From Cylindrotheca closterium (taxonomy: Eukaryota > Bacillariophyta > Bacillariophyceae > Bacillariales > Bacillariaceae), in the NCBI GenBank assembly GCA_933822405.4, contig CAKOGP040001914.1:62001-126000 (forward strand): DNA of 64,000 bases. The letters run 5' to 3'. Numbering within the stretch: position 1 is the stretch's first letter; the number at the start of each line of letters is the position of its first letter. This document shows positions 9,335-19,168 of the stretch, one piece after another. The position numbers and the translations under genes were made by a program. The notes under the pieces were generated by a model. That model searched no databases, had not been told where the DNA came from, and worked only from the letters and a program-made list of their open reading frames with translations.

Positions 9335-10578
9335 ATGCAAGGACTGCACATGAGGATTGGGAAGATTGAAAAAGTGCTATTTACCTGCTGTGTTATCGTG
9401 ACACTATTAATCTTCCAACAACACACGGATATTGACCATTTCCAAAGCAACGATAGATTGGGGAATCATATCGGACCTCCCCGGGAGATAGATCAGGAAC
9501 CTTTTCGTAAATGGGGTGATTTTGACTTTAATGGGACCCAAGATTGTGTTTGTATCAACTGTGAACCCGCTGCGCCTTGTAAGTTCAACCTGTTCTCCTC
9601 CTTTTTCTGGAAAGTCTGTTCAGGCAAGTGTGTACTGACTGAAATTGCGACACAATAATACACATTCACATAGGCGGGGATTTGTGGAAGGCAACTCAGA
9701 TTTCTCGAGAGTCGATATTTGAAGATGTTCGCAAACGAGAAATCCATGTGACTCTTTCCCATTGCGAAGGCGATCTTGGGTTTCTCACTGGATTTCTTGA
9801 TCAATGCAATGTTGCCAGCATTCATGTTATCACAAAGTGCGGCCATCCGGTTCGCGGTCTTCCTGATCATGCTACTGTCGAAGAACTGCCCAATATTGGT
9901 CGTTGCGATCACAGCCACGTCCATTACATCACTACTGTAATGGAAGAAAAGATTGCTAAGTACGGGAAGAACGGTAGGGATGCAATCATTATATTCATGA
10001 AAGATCAGGTCGGTGCTGGAAACTTGCACCAAGCAGGGAGATGGAATAGCCTTGAAAATATGATTAGAGTGTCTTCTTCCGACAGTGGATTTAGTTGTGG
10101 GATTGTCCCCCTTCGTTTTCGACGACGAAGGATTAGTTGGTATACGTCCGCCTACGTCGAAATGAAAATACTGAATCGATTCAAAAAGTCATCCTATGAG
10201 AGTCTTCACGAATACACCGAAGATCGAGTGAAGTTCGAATCGGTGTTTGACGATTGGAGTGACTTTTACAGAAATCTTGGTGCGCGCCCTCTGAATCAAG
10301 ACGTAGCACAAGTGTGTTTTGGAGGAGTCTTCGCCGCTAACCTCGAAAATATTCGGAATGTCGGAGCCGACGTTTGGAAGAAAGCGGAACATCTTCTCTC
10401 ACGCGGTAATAATATCCAAGAGGGCCACTATATGGAGCGTGCGTGGGCTGCCTTGCTGGCATCACCCCTGAAAGCATCACAGGTAGACCGGATTCGAGCC
10501 TATTCCGATTTCGTTTTCGAAGTCGTCACAGAGGACTCACCAGAGGGCATGCTAGGTGTGATTGCAAAGAAGGCTTGA
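9335..10578 (+). CDS. DUF3431-like type II membrane protein (two exons)
   Basis: Exons 9335-9578 and 9674-10578. The intron 9579-9673 has GTAAGT and a CATAG acceptor, and the split codon T|GC gives Cys. Product about 382 aa. A membrane anchor near the N-terminus (VLFTCCVIVTLLIFQQ) precedes a lumenal domain. It contains HVTLSHCEGDLGFL, an IHVITKCG strand, then HSHVHYITTVMEEKI, AIIIFMKDQ and a C-terminal block with FGGVFAANLENI and GHYMERAWAALLAS. This order (strand, YxTxI-x-E-x-Y, FLxxQ, and FAVxxxxI...ERxW) is that of the DUF3431 family, often found beside glycosyltransferases. The family assignment is from memory of the pattern. The enzymatic role is unknown; Golgi glycan modification is an inference. 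Confidence 0.65.
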
Positions 10579-11063
10579 TATCGCATGCAGCAAGACTGAG
10601 CCATCTTGCAACACTTCCCAAGCCTAAATGACAAGGCTCTACGGCCTCCATGCAACTCTATCCTTGGTCGTACGACTGTATTGCAATCCATCATGGGATC
10701 AAGCTACCTGCGCAAGTGAACCCTTTTGGTAGAAACTAGCGCGGAAGTGCAATGTCTCCTGTTGAAGATTGATTCATTCTCCTACTTGAGTCCTTGGGGT
10801 CAAGGGCGGAGACCTTGCGAGACTCATCTTGGAGCAGACCTTTAGCGTCATAGTACAAATGATGAGCAGCGTCAACTAGGTTTAGATTTATTTGCATGTT
10901 GTGAGGTTTTGTTCATATACCGGTATTTGGCTTTCGCTTCAGAAGTTGCTCTTGCTTTTGTGTTCCATTTTTCGCCGAATATTGCCTAGTCGTATGGGTC
11001 GGAAAATTAGTAATAGAAAAAATGAAAGGCATTTTCAAATCCGAGACAATAACGCATTTCACA
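10579..11063. other. Intergenic, nothing recognised
   Basis: About 480 bases between the DUF3431-like gene and the CRAL-TRIO gene. Short frames on both strands have no recognisable motif. Confidence 0.4.
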
Positions 11064-12106
11064 ATGACCTCGTGGATTTGGATGCAAGGAGTAGACAAGG
11101 CGTTGGTGGACAAAGCCATTGATCCAGTATCACCCGAAGATGATCGTCCTTCTGTCATTGATTTGATTCAAGAGCATGCCGATACCATTGAAAAAGTCCG
11201 ACTTGGGTTGCAAGAGGATCCTCTCTTTGACAAGACCAAGCACGACGATTTGTGGATTTTGCGCTTTGTGCTGAGTCACAAAAGCAAGATGAAACGATGC
11301 GTTCAAGCAGCTAAAACGACCTTGGAGTTCCGTGAGAAGTACAAACTGGATGGCATCGATCTGAGACATTTCGAACCACCCCATTTTGAGTCCAAGGATT
11401 TGGCCATTGGTGGAAGCCCGTCTGTTGCCCACAGCACCAGTTTGCGGTTTCCCAAGGGAGCTCTTACATTGACTATCCCTAACAGACAACTGGGAACTGT
11501 GTCCTTTATGCAGTTTGCTGAAATAGCCAAGGGGGATTTACAAGCGGCCAAAACTCTGTCGGATGTGGATTGGAATGCTCCTTTCATTGCCATGTCGGAA
11601 TGGAGTTTTCAATGGCTCGATTATATCACCCGAACCACTGGACGATTGACTAAAAATGTTCGCTTTTTGAACTTTCAAGGCGTTAGCTTTTCTGCCATCA
11701 ACAACAGAAAAGCTGGCAGTCGGGATGGCAAAATCATGGGAGAGGTGAGTCGAATGATATTGTGCCTCACAGTAGCAGGCAATTGCTTCTTGTGGAGATG
11801 ATAATGGGCTCACACTCTGATTCCATTTGTTTCATGCGATCTTGATATGCAAAGATGGAAGATGTCTACCCCCAATTGCTGCATGCAATTTACATTTACG
11901 AGGCCCCACATTGGATTCATGTCATTTGGTCCATGGTTCGACGTATCATGCCCAAGCGAGTGGTGGAGAAGATAGATGTGGTCGAACCCAAGACGAATGC
12001 AGATGAATTGAAAAAGATCTTAAGATTTGTAGACCTGAAGACGTTACCTCAATCCTTGGGTGGCAAGAATACAGTGCCGCCGAATGAATGGCCAGTACTG
12101 GGATAA
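11022..12106 (+). CDS. CRAL-TRIO (Sec14-like) lipid-binding protein (two exons)
   Basis: Exons 11022-11744 and 11855-12106. The intron 11745-11854 starts GTGAGT and ends GCAAAG, phase 0. About 324 aa from the first ATG, or 310 aa from the better-placed ATG at 11064. The N-terminal part (DDLWILRFVLSHKSKMKRCVQ) is the CRAL-TRIO N helix region. The core follows with FMQFAEIAKGDL, VRFLNFQGVSF and, across the splice junction, MEDVYPQLLHAIYIYEAPHW with LPQSLGG near the end. That YPE/YPQ..L..I.I...P motif and the terminal L(P).LGG are the Sec14/CRAL-TRIO hallmarks. It likely carries a phosphoinositide or other hydrophobic ligand between membranes. No GOLD or SEC7 extension is present. Confidence 0.82.
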
Positions 12107-12598
12107 GGAGGAAGGGCTCGGCTAGCATTGTACTTCAATTATTTCGTAATCGAAAATGAAGAATAATGCTCTAGAGGTCGACAGGGGATAGTTGGCATAT
12201 AAAGTCTCGAAAAATCCGGGCAGATATATTACAAGTTTAACGCAGTTCCTAATCACTTCATGGTGTCAAGCCTAGAAAGCTGGAAAGCGAGTACACCTTT
12301 TCATTTATGGCGTGCCCCGTATAATTCTCGTACAAGTTCCAAATCACCATGCCTTGCAGCAGTGTGAAGATCCATGATGGAAGCAGAGATATGTTGCGTC
12401 TCATGCGGTGTGATTGTCACCGGATGGGAGAACCCTTCACCTGTTCGTACAGAACAACATTGATTGCATAGTGCTCTTCGATATTTGAAATTATACTGTA
12501 GTTTCGACTAAAATGCCGATAGTAGGACAGGCAGCAAGATCATTATTATTATGCACTAAGGTCATGTCTACATAATTAGAACACTGCTCCTATTAACT
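12107..12598. other. Intergenic, nothing recognised
   Basis: About 490 bases between the convergent CRAL-TRIO and ankyrin genes. It probably holds the two 3' untranslated regions; no repeat or RNA seen. Confidence 0.4.
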
Positions 12599-15107
12599 TT
12601 ATGAGATTCGTTGTCTCTTTTCTTGCCTCTCCTCCTGACATGCTCGCTTCAGAAGCAACCATGGATTTCGGCGGACCATAAGCCATACCTTTTTGTATTG
12701 ACTGCTCTCGCAGGCTATCTCGCGTGGTGTCAAATTCTTGTCCGTCTTTGCTTCGACGTCAGCATCTCGATCCAGCAATATCTCAAAAATATTCCAATCA
12801 GCATTACACATTTTGGTATAAAGGTAGGAATCTCCAAATTCGGCCCAGGGATCTTTTTTGGCATGATAGATGCAGTGACGTATATCCATTATTGTCCTTC
12901 GCATCCACTTCGGCACCTCGTTTCAACAAGAGCCGAGCAACGTCCAATTTATGATGTGAGACTGAGAGATGCAGAGGAATTCTGCCGTCCCCATTCTTCG
13001 TGTTCACATTGACACCGTGATCCAGCAAAAGCTTTGCAATCTCAAGTGAATCGGGTTTATGACGGGAAAAACATGAATGGATTTCTTTCACAGACCCTAT
13101 GCAATGGTGTGCATCCTTCACAATCTCTGGCATCCAAACTGGCACCTCGATCCACCAGGAGTCGAGCAAGCTCCGATTGATCATTCCTACATGCTTCGTG
13201 CAATAGAGTCGACTCGTCCCTTGGATCTCTTGCGCTCACACTTGCACCGCGATCCAGCAGCAATTGACCAATCGAGCTATCATCTCTGTCACATTCCCTG
13301 AACAAACACGTTCTACCATTCTGATCCTTTGCCTCCATATCAACCCCTCGATCCAATAGCAACCGAACAATTTCCACAGTGCATGCACAGTGAAGGGCAG
13401 TCGATTTTAGACTATTTGTTGCTTCAGCATCGGCGCCTCGGTCCAATAGAAACCGAACCATCTCCAATCTGCCCATGATACACGCGATGTGCAGTGGTGT
13501 GTCACCCTCAATTGTCTGTGCTTCAATATCGGCACCTTGCTCCAAAAGCAGCTGAGCAAGCTCCAAATTATCCCCCCCCTTCAGGTGCACAACTTATAGA
13601 ATGAAGAGCAGTCGCTTTTTCTCCACATGTTGCTCTAATATCCGCGCCTCGATTCAGTAGCAACCGAGCCAGCTCCAAATTACCCGCGGCACAGGCGATG
13701 TACAGTGGTGTGTTACCCCGAACTGATATTGCTTCCATATTTGCACCTCCATCCAAAAGCAACCGAACAAGCTCCAAACCATTTTCCCCCTTCATTTTGC
13801 ATGCATAATGTAGGGCCGTATAGTTGTATTCATTTGATGGTTCCACAATAGCACCACGATCTACGAGCAGTCGACTAATTTCCAACGAGCCTCGACAGCA
13901 TGCGAGTTGCAAGGGTGTTTCGCCATTTTTATCCCGTGCTTCCAAATTCGCATGTTGGTCTATTAGCAGGCAAACCATCTCCAACTCGCCAAATTGACAT
14001 GCGTCATGCAGTGGTGTCCACTCTGAATCCTCGACTTCTTTATAACGAGCACCCCGATCCACTAATAGCTTTGCAATCTCGAAATGACCAGAGGTACATG
14101 CCATAGTAAGGGGGATGTGGTTGCGTTTGTCAACTGAGTCTATGTTAGCACCCAGGTCCAGGAAAAATTGGAATGCCTTCAAATGGCCTTTCCTGCATGC
14201 ATGATGCAATGGTGTGTATCCACAGCTAGTCTTTTTGTTCAAATCGGCACCGTGATCCAACAGTAGTTGAACCATTTCTAGACTGCGACAGAAGTGCAAT
14301 GGTGAGTAGCCTTCCTCGTACTTTGAATCATGAGCGACTTCAAACTCCTCTAATGTCTTGAAGTCGACAAGACAATCAGTCTTGAGTCTTCTTTTCTTTT
14401 TCCATATGCAATTTACATCGGCTCCTTTATCCAATAGTAACTTGGCTATTTCCAAATTTCTCTTTGCGCATGCTACATGCAGCGGTGCTCCTCCAATCAT
14501 TTTCTCAGACTTAGACTCTTCCTTCACTGCGTTCACACCGGCACCTCTTTCCAGGAGCAACCGTACCACATTAATGTGTCCCTTATTACATGCATAATGC
14601 AATGGTGTTGCATCTGAATGTGTCTTTACATCCACATTGGGCTCCTCGATCCAAAAACAGTCGAGCCACCTCCAAATGATTTTCTTTGCACGCCAAATGC
14701 AATGGAGCAATATACTTCTCCTTGCCGTCTGATTCGTCATCCGATCCATCATCTGATTCGTCGTCCGATTCGTCATCCGATTCGTCGTCATGCTCCTCCT
14801 CGTCGTCGTTGACTTCCTCCCCCTCCTCTTCCTCGTCGTCGTTGACTTCTTCATCCTCTTCCTCATCGTCGGTGACTTCCTCATCCCCCTCCTCGACGTC
14901 CTCGAAGTCGCCTGGTTCCAATGCAGCACCTCGATCCAAAAGTAATCGAGCCATTTCCAAGTTCCCAATTGCGCAATGCAACGGTGTTAGACCTGCTCCG
15001 CTTGAATCGGAGAACAACATTTTATTTATGGATGCCCCGTTGTCGAGCAATTCCCTGACACGCTCCAAATCACCTTCTTGCGTAGCACTGTAAAGCTCCA
15101 TTGTCAC
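12599..15107 (-). pseudogene. Ankyrin-repeat gene interrupted by four +1 frameshifts
   Basis: Reading from the ATG at 15107, more than 20 ankyrin repeats of the TPLHxACxxGxLExxRLLLDRGA type are encoded, but they pass through five reading segments. The breaks are at about 14645 (GCC-C), in a G8 run at 13572-13579, at a T5 run near 13070, and at an A6 run near 12850. At each, dropping one base restores the repeat consensus, for example RGA|NVDVKTHS, APEGG|DNLELA and CQK|DPWAEF. An acidic insert of EEDEE/DDES residues (about residues 70-120) interrupts the early repeats. Ankyrin arrays bind protein partners; the target is unknown. Either a decaying pseudogene, sequence error in homopolymers, or (less likely) programmed frameshifting. 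All four shifts go in the same direction. Confidence 0.75.
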
Positions 15108-16456
15108 GTCATGGAATGAGGTTCAATGATGGGTCGCTTTGTTTCTTTTGACAAGATTACTGTCTCTATATAGTCTTGTACGGTACTTTTATGTATACTG
15201 CAGTACCTACAGTACAGGTGCATTTTCGAATTTTATCTTGATTTTATATCGTCACCGGATGGTAGTACAGACTACTGCATGCTGAATGCGACGTATCCAT
15301 CAATAGAATCAATCAAATTACAACCCTTGAGAACGCATCTACCAATGATTCTAGACATGAATCATATTTGGTGTCGATATCATGCTATGGTGACTAGTGA
15401 AGTTGCCTCATGTGAATCTTGTGAGAACGAATGTATCGAAAAAATCGATTTTCCAATTATTTCGTCTAAAATACGACAAAAATACTTTTTCACGTTTTGT
15501 CGTTGTCAAATAAACCAGCTCTTTTTGCAAAACATTGAATTTGCTATTTCTCATTGCATAGAAGAAGAATACATACGTACACATTGTACGTGTACGTGCA
15601 CCTCTAAGTACAGCACTGTGCAGACCATATGTAGAGCTGCAATAGTTTACAGTACCTGGTACCGGTACGGGTACATGTACATGTACAGTTTGTGGAACCA
15701 AATTCGGAAGATGAAAGAAGACGACCTCGCACCCTTGATCACTTGCCACACCATCATAGTATTGTCACCGACATATTTTCGTCAACTCCCATCATCACTT
15801 TGAGTTGTGCTGCAGCCAGGACGAAGCTCTTAGTTATGAAATGGAATAACGAGTCAGTCAGTTACCTAGTATAAGTCATCACAACGAGGAGAAGGATATG
15901 AACTGCTACTAGGGGTCCTGCTGCTGCTGGCTGCTCAGTGGTGGCTGCTGTGCTGCATCATGGTGGACTGGGATCGTTGGGTAAGCAAGCCTGTTTCATA
16001 CCCATCGATTGAATTGATTGGACAAGGATTTGATCGGAGGAATGATTGAGTGAGTTCATGAGAGGTGTGATCTTGTATGGTACCACACCTGGTACTGTAC
16101 CTGGTTACCGGAGCGTAATTTAGCTTGATCTCATGAAGAAGAGTGTAATCGGTTGAGTCAGTCATCATGAAATGAAAGTGCGAGCATGCATGCTTTGCCG
16201 GTAGTTTCGTTTCACTTCAAATAATTCCGAACAGCATCTTTTGGAGCGTACCTACATATTATGATATTCTTCCTTGAAGGTTCTTTATTATTCCGGTCAG
16301 AAGCAAGCACTTTGAACTTGAATAGAAATTGCGTTCTCATCGCTGCGTCTGCTCAGGTGTCAGCAAGCATTCTCTCCGACGCATTTTTGATCCTTGCTGA
16401 ACTGGGAAAACGGAGCTTGTCAAAGGGTGTCAAGGAGGGTGTCAAAAGGTATCGTA
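15108..16456. other. Intergenic region rich in GTAC motifs
   Basis: About 1.35 kb with no supportable gene. A 174-aa plus-strand frame (15279-15803) crosses a GTAC-rich repeat and its translation is low-complexity Tyr/Cys/Met, so I do not call it. CTG-rich sequence at 15917-15965 is another simple tract. Confidence 0.45.
15571..15690. repeat. Dense GTAC-rich tract
   Basis: Within 120 bases the tetranucleotide GTAC occurs at least nine times, including TACGTACACATTGTACGTG, GGTACCGGTACGGGTAC and ATGTACATGTACAG. Similar short tracts occur in other spacers of the window (2471, 15177, 16077, 21118, 22970, 30170, 37065, 37240, 50758, 60870). Confidence 0.75.
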
Positions 16457-17959
16457 ATGTCGGAACCCCGAGTGTATATCTATCGCGGTCCCAGGCGGAG
16501 GACCATCAATAACGAAGAGAAGAACGAGGATGATCATGACGATCATGATGAATCCTCACCCTCAGCATCTCTGCCAGCAGTTCCCAAGGACATTCATTTT
16601 GCCAGAGTGGACGATCCAGTGACCCACATTCCACCCAACACCTTTAAGGATTGCAACGATTTGGTTTGCATTTCCTTTCCCAATGGTTTGGTGGCCATTG
16701 GGGATTTGGCCTTTTGTCGGTGCCGCATGTTGCGCGAAATTTCCTTTCCATCATCACCGTTTTTACGATCGATTGGCATTCAAGCATTTATGGATTGTCG
16801 AAGGCTGGTCTCAGTCAAATTACCAGAACAGAGTGGATTGCAGGTAATAGGGCCGGGTGCCTTTCAAATGTGCTTTGAACTGACCGAAATTGACATTCCG
16901 TCTTCGGTCCGGGTGATTGGAAGTTTTTGTTTTGTCTGGTGTTCCAAGCTGGCCAAGGTTAACCTACAAGAGGGGTTGGTGGCCATCGGAGAAGGGGCCT
17001 TTCGAAAGTGTAGTTTGTTGGCGCAAGTACTTGTTCCGAAATCTACCCGAGAGATTGGAGACTTTTGCTTTGCGGAGTGTTACAACCTGATTTCGGTGGA
17101 AATCTCGGATCGGTTGCAATATCTGGGACACGGGGCTTTTGCGGAATGCTCTTTGCTGACCAATATTTCCCTGACACCTATGGTAGATCTCACTGGAATG
17201 GATCCGTTCTTCCAGTGTACCAAGCTGGTAGAAGCCTCCTATACGAATGAACGCTTGTGCCAACGATATGAGAAGACTTCGACGATTCACCAACTTTGCT
17301 ACGACCAAGCCTACGAATCCACCCAAGTCTGTATGGAACGAATGCAAGATGCCCTGATGAAGTGCAAGAGTGCTGATCCCTCCCGAATGTGCTGGGTAGA
17401 CGAATGCGGGTTGACGCCGTTTCATGTGCTAGGCATGTCGAAACGACCCAACTCGTATCTGTTTCAAGCACTGTTGCAGACAAGTCCTTCCAAGCAACTA
17501 CTATCCGCCAAGGACCGATGGGGAAAGACTCCCCTTCAGTACCTGGCAAAGAGCCACTCCAAGATTGCCAATGAACTGATTCAAATGGTCCTGCATCATA
17601 CCATTATCCAACGCATTGCCTGGTTGGGACTGCCACGGTGGCGACGAGAATTGTGGACTGCCATTGATGCATTAGAACAAAATGGTGTGACGGAACGAGC
17701 GAGGCAAATTGACCAGCTGGAACACCGATTGGCCGTCTTGGAACGACTGGAATCCACGTCGCTTTTGGAATTTGCCGTTTGGCAAAACAGTGTCCAACAG
17801 TATTTGGAACCTCCTCCTGATAAAAATGACGAGAACGCATATATGTTTGATGTCGAAAAATATAATCGGCTTCGTTATGGATGCCGTTTCAGCTGTGGAT
17901 CTGAGATTATCATTTCCTCGGTCGTATCTTGGATAGATCCAATCGAGGAGTCATCGTAG
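16457..17959 (+). CDS. BspA-type leucine-rich repeat protein (LRR_5) with ankyrin-like tail
   Basis: The start at 16457 gives MSEPRVYIYRG and 500 aa; an in-frame ATG upstream (16394) would only add an unlikely basic leader. Residues about 50-270 contain about eight repeats of the kind IPPNTFKDCNDLVCISFPNG, IGDLAFCRC and IGEGAFRKCSLL, which is the BspA/TpLRR (LRR_5) consensus. Residues about 320-385 resemble two ankyrin-like units (GLTPFHVLGMSK, GKTPLQYLAKS). They are followed by a helical region with a short coiled coil (RARQIDQLEHRLAVLERLES). No signal peptide or membrane segment. Such proteins are abundant in diatoms; the role is unknown, presumably protein-protein interaction. Confidence 0.8.
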   Translation: MSEPRVYIYRGPRRRTINNEEKNEDDHDDHDESSPSASLPAVPKDIHFARVDDPVTHIPPNTFKDCNDLVCISFPNGLVAIGDLAFCRCRMLREISFPSSPFLRSIGIQAFMDCRRLVSVKLPEQSGLQVIGPGAFQMCFELTEIDIPSSVRVIGSFCFVWCSKLAKVNLQEGLVAIGEGAFRKCSLLAQVLVPKSTREIGDFCFAECYNLISVEISDRLQYLGHGAFAECSLLTNISLTPMVDLTGMDPFFQCTKLVEASYTNERLCQRYEKTSTIHQLCYDQAYESTQVCMERMQDALMKCKSADPSRMCWVDECGLTPFHVLGMSKRPNSYLFQALLQTSPSKQLLSAKDRWGKTPLQYLAKSHSKIANELIQMVLHHTIIQRIAWLGLPRWRRELWTAIDALEQNGVTERARQIDQLEHRLAVLERLESTSLLEFAVWQNSVQQYLEPPPDKNDENAYMFDVEKYNRLRYGCRFSCGSEIIISSVVSWIDPIEESS

Positions 17960-18306
17960 ACGATACAGAATATTAGTATATTATAGCATAGAGGAATGTA
18001 TTTTATAACATACAGAAACCATGTACAGCATTTGACCTTCCATGAGATTACAGTAGTTGCAGTTGCACAACTAGTCCGTTTCCACCAGCAACAAGCAACA
18101 ACCAAAGGTGTCGTGCTTCCTGAATCTAAAAGGAAAGTTGAAAGTGTCCGTTTTGACGGCCTTCATTGTCTGTGCGCGGTCCGATCAGGCGAACAAAACT
18201 GAACGGATGGAAAAAGTTCTGACAGCTGGATGACAGTTGAAACTTGCACTGTGATGTTGCAAAATCAATAACCAAGTCTACAATATCAACAGCAATAATA
18301 CACACC
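17960..18306. other. Intergenic, upstream of DCP1
   Basis: About 350 bases, AT-rich. No gene; it presumably holds the LRR gene 3' end and the DCP1 promoter. Confidence 0.4.
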
Positions 18307-19056
18307 ATGGCATTGAATATAAATGAACAAGCTCGCAAAGAAGCCAATCTTCGACTTCTCCAGCGAACCACGGACCCTACGATTAGCAATATTTTGGATT
18401 CCGCCACTCATGTTGTCCTGTACAAATTTGCCCCGGCATCACAAAGTTGGGAAAAATCCAATGTTGAAGGCGGGCTCTTTTTGGCAGTCAAACAATCTGG
18501 ATACATGATGGTCATTCTGAACAGAAATTCTCCTGATAATTATTCCATTCAGCTGTCCGCCAACTTTCAATTGCAGCATCAAGATCCCTATCTCATCTTT
18601 CGTCAGGTCGAACAAGGGGAGACTGTCATTCGCGGAATTTGGTTCCCCAATGCGAATGAGCGACTCACGGTCAACGAGTCTCTCAGTCAAGTGCTAGAGA
18701 GACTGCGATCGCAACCGCCAGCGCCTACTCGCACGCCTGTTAATACTCCTGCTCATAAAATACATCCATCTGCTGCTGCTGGATTGGATCAAGGAGCCGC
18801 ACTGACAGCGCTACTGACACCACTTTCCTTAGATACTGCAGGTGGTGCCACTCCAGTTCGTTCGAATCAACAACACTACGCAGCAATAACAACTCCCACA
18901 CAACAGCAACCGCAACCCTCACAAGTCCTGGACAAGAAATCTCTGCAATTGGCGTTGCTCAGCTTGGTGCAAGATGATCGATTTTTGGATCTCTTGCATG
19001 CACAATACCTAAAGGTAGCCCATGCAAGAGCTAGTCGAGGTAATAATGGTAATTAG
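18307..19056 (+). CDS. DCP1: mRNA-decapping enzyme subunit 1
   Basis: 249 aa starting at 18307 in a good context (CACCATGG); an upstream in-frame ATG at 18244 adds only an unconserved leader. The N-terminal EVH1/PH-like DCP1 domain (about 1-125) reads ANLRLLQRTTDPTISNIL, HVVLYKF, WEKSNVEGGLFLAV, MMVILNRNSPDNY and VIRGIWFPNANERL. These match the DCP1 core that binds DCP2 and proline-rich activators. A Pro/Thr/Gln-rich linker follows. The C-terminal helix (SLQLALLSLVQDDRFLDLLH) matches the DCP1 trimerisation domain seen in plants and animals. It works in cytoplasmic P-bodies as activator of DCP2 in 5'-3' mRNA decay. Convergent with the MFS gene, 112 bp away. Confidence 0.93.
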   Translation: MALNINEQARKEANLRLLQRTTDPTISNILDSATHVVLYKFAPASQSWEKSNVEGGLFLAVKQSGYMMVILNRNSPDNYSIQLSANFQLQHQDPYLIFRQVEQGETVIRGIWFPNANERLTVNESLSQVLERLRSQPPAPTRTPVNTPAHKIHPSAAAGLDQGAALTALLTPLSLDTAGGATPVRSNQQHYAAITTPTQQQPQPSQVLDKKSLQLALLSLVQDDRFLDLLHAQYLKVAHARASRGNNGN

Positions 19057-19168
19057 CTAACACAATATGATTTACTTTTGTTAAAAGAAACTTCTTTGAA
19101 TGCTAGTGTATCAATTTGAATCTTATGTAGCGTGGATCTATGATACTTTTGAATTTTGAATGTCTGAA

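Noticed and set aside
14686..15093. 135-aa Ser-rich plus-strand frame
   Set aside because: Antisense shadow of the Asp/Glu-rich insert of the ankyrin gene (GAC/GAG read as TCC/TCG).
15279..15803. 174-aa plus-strand open frame
   Set aside because: It runs through the GTAC-rich repeat, giving low-complexity Tyr/Met/Cys sequence, with no motif and an overlapping equally open minus frame.
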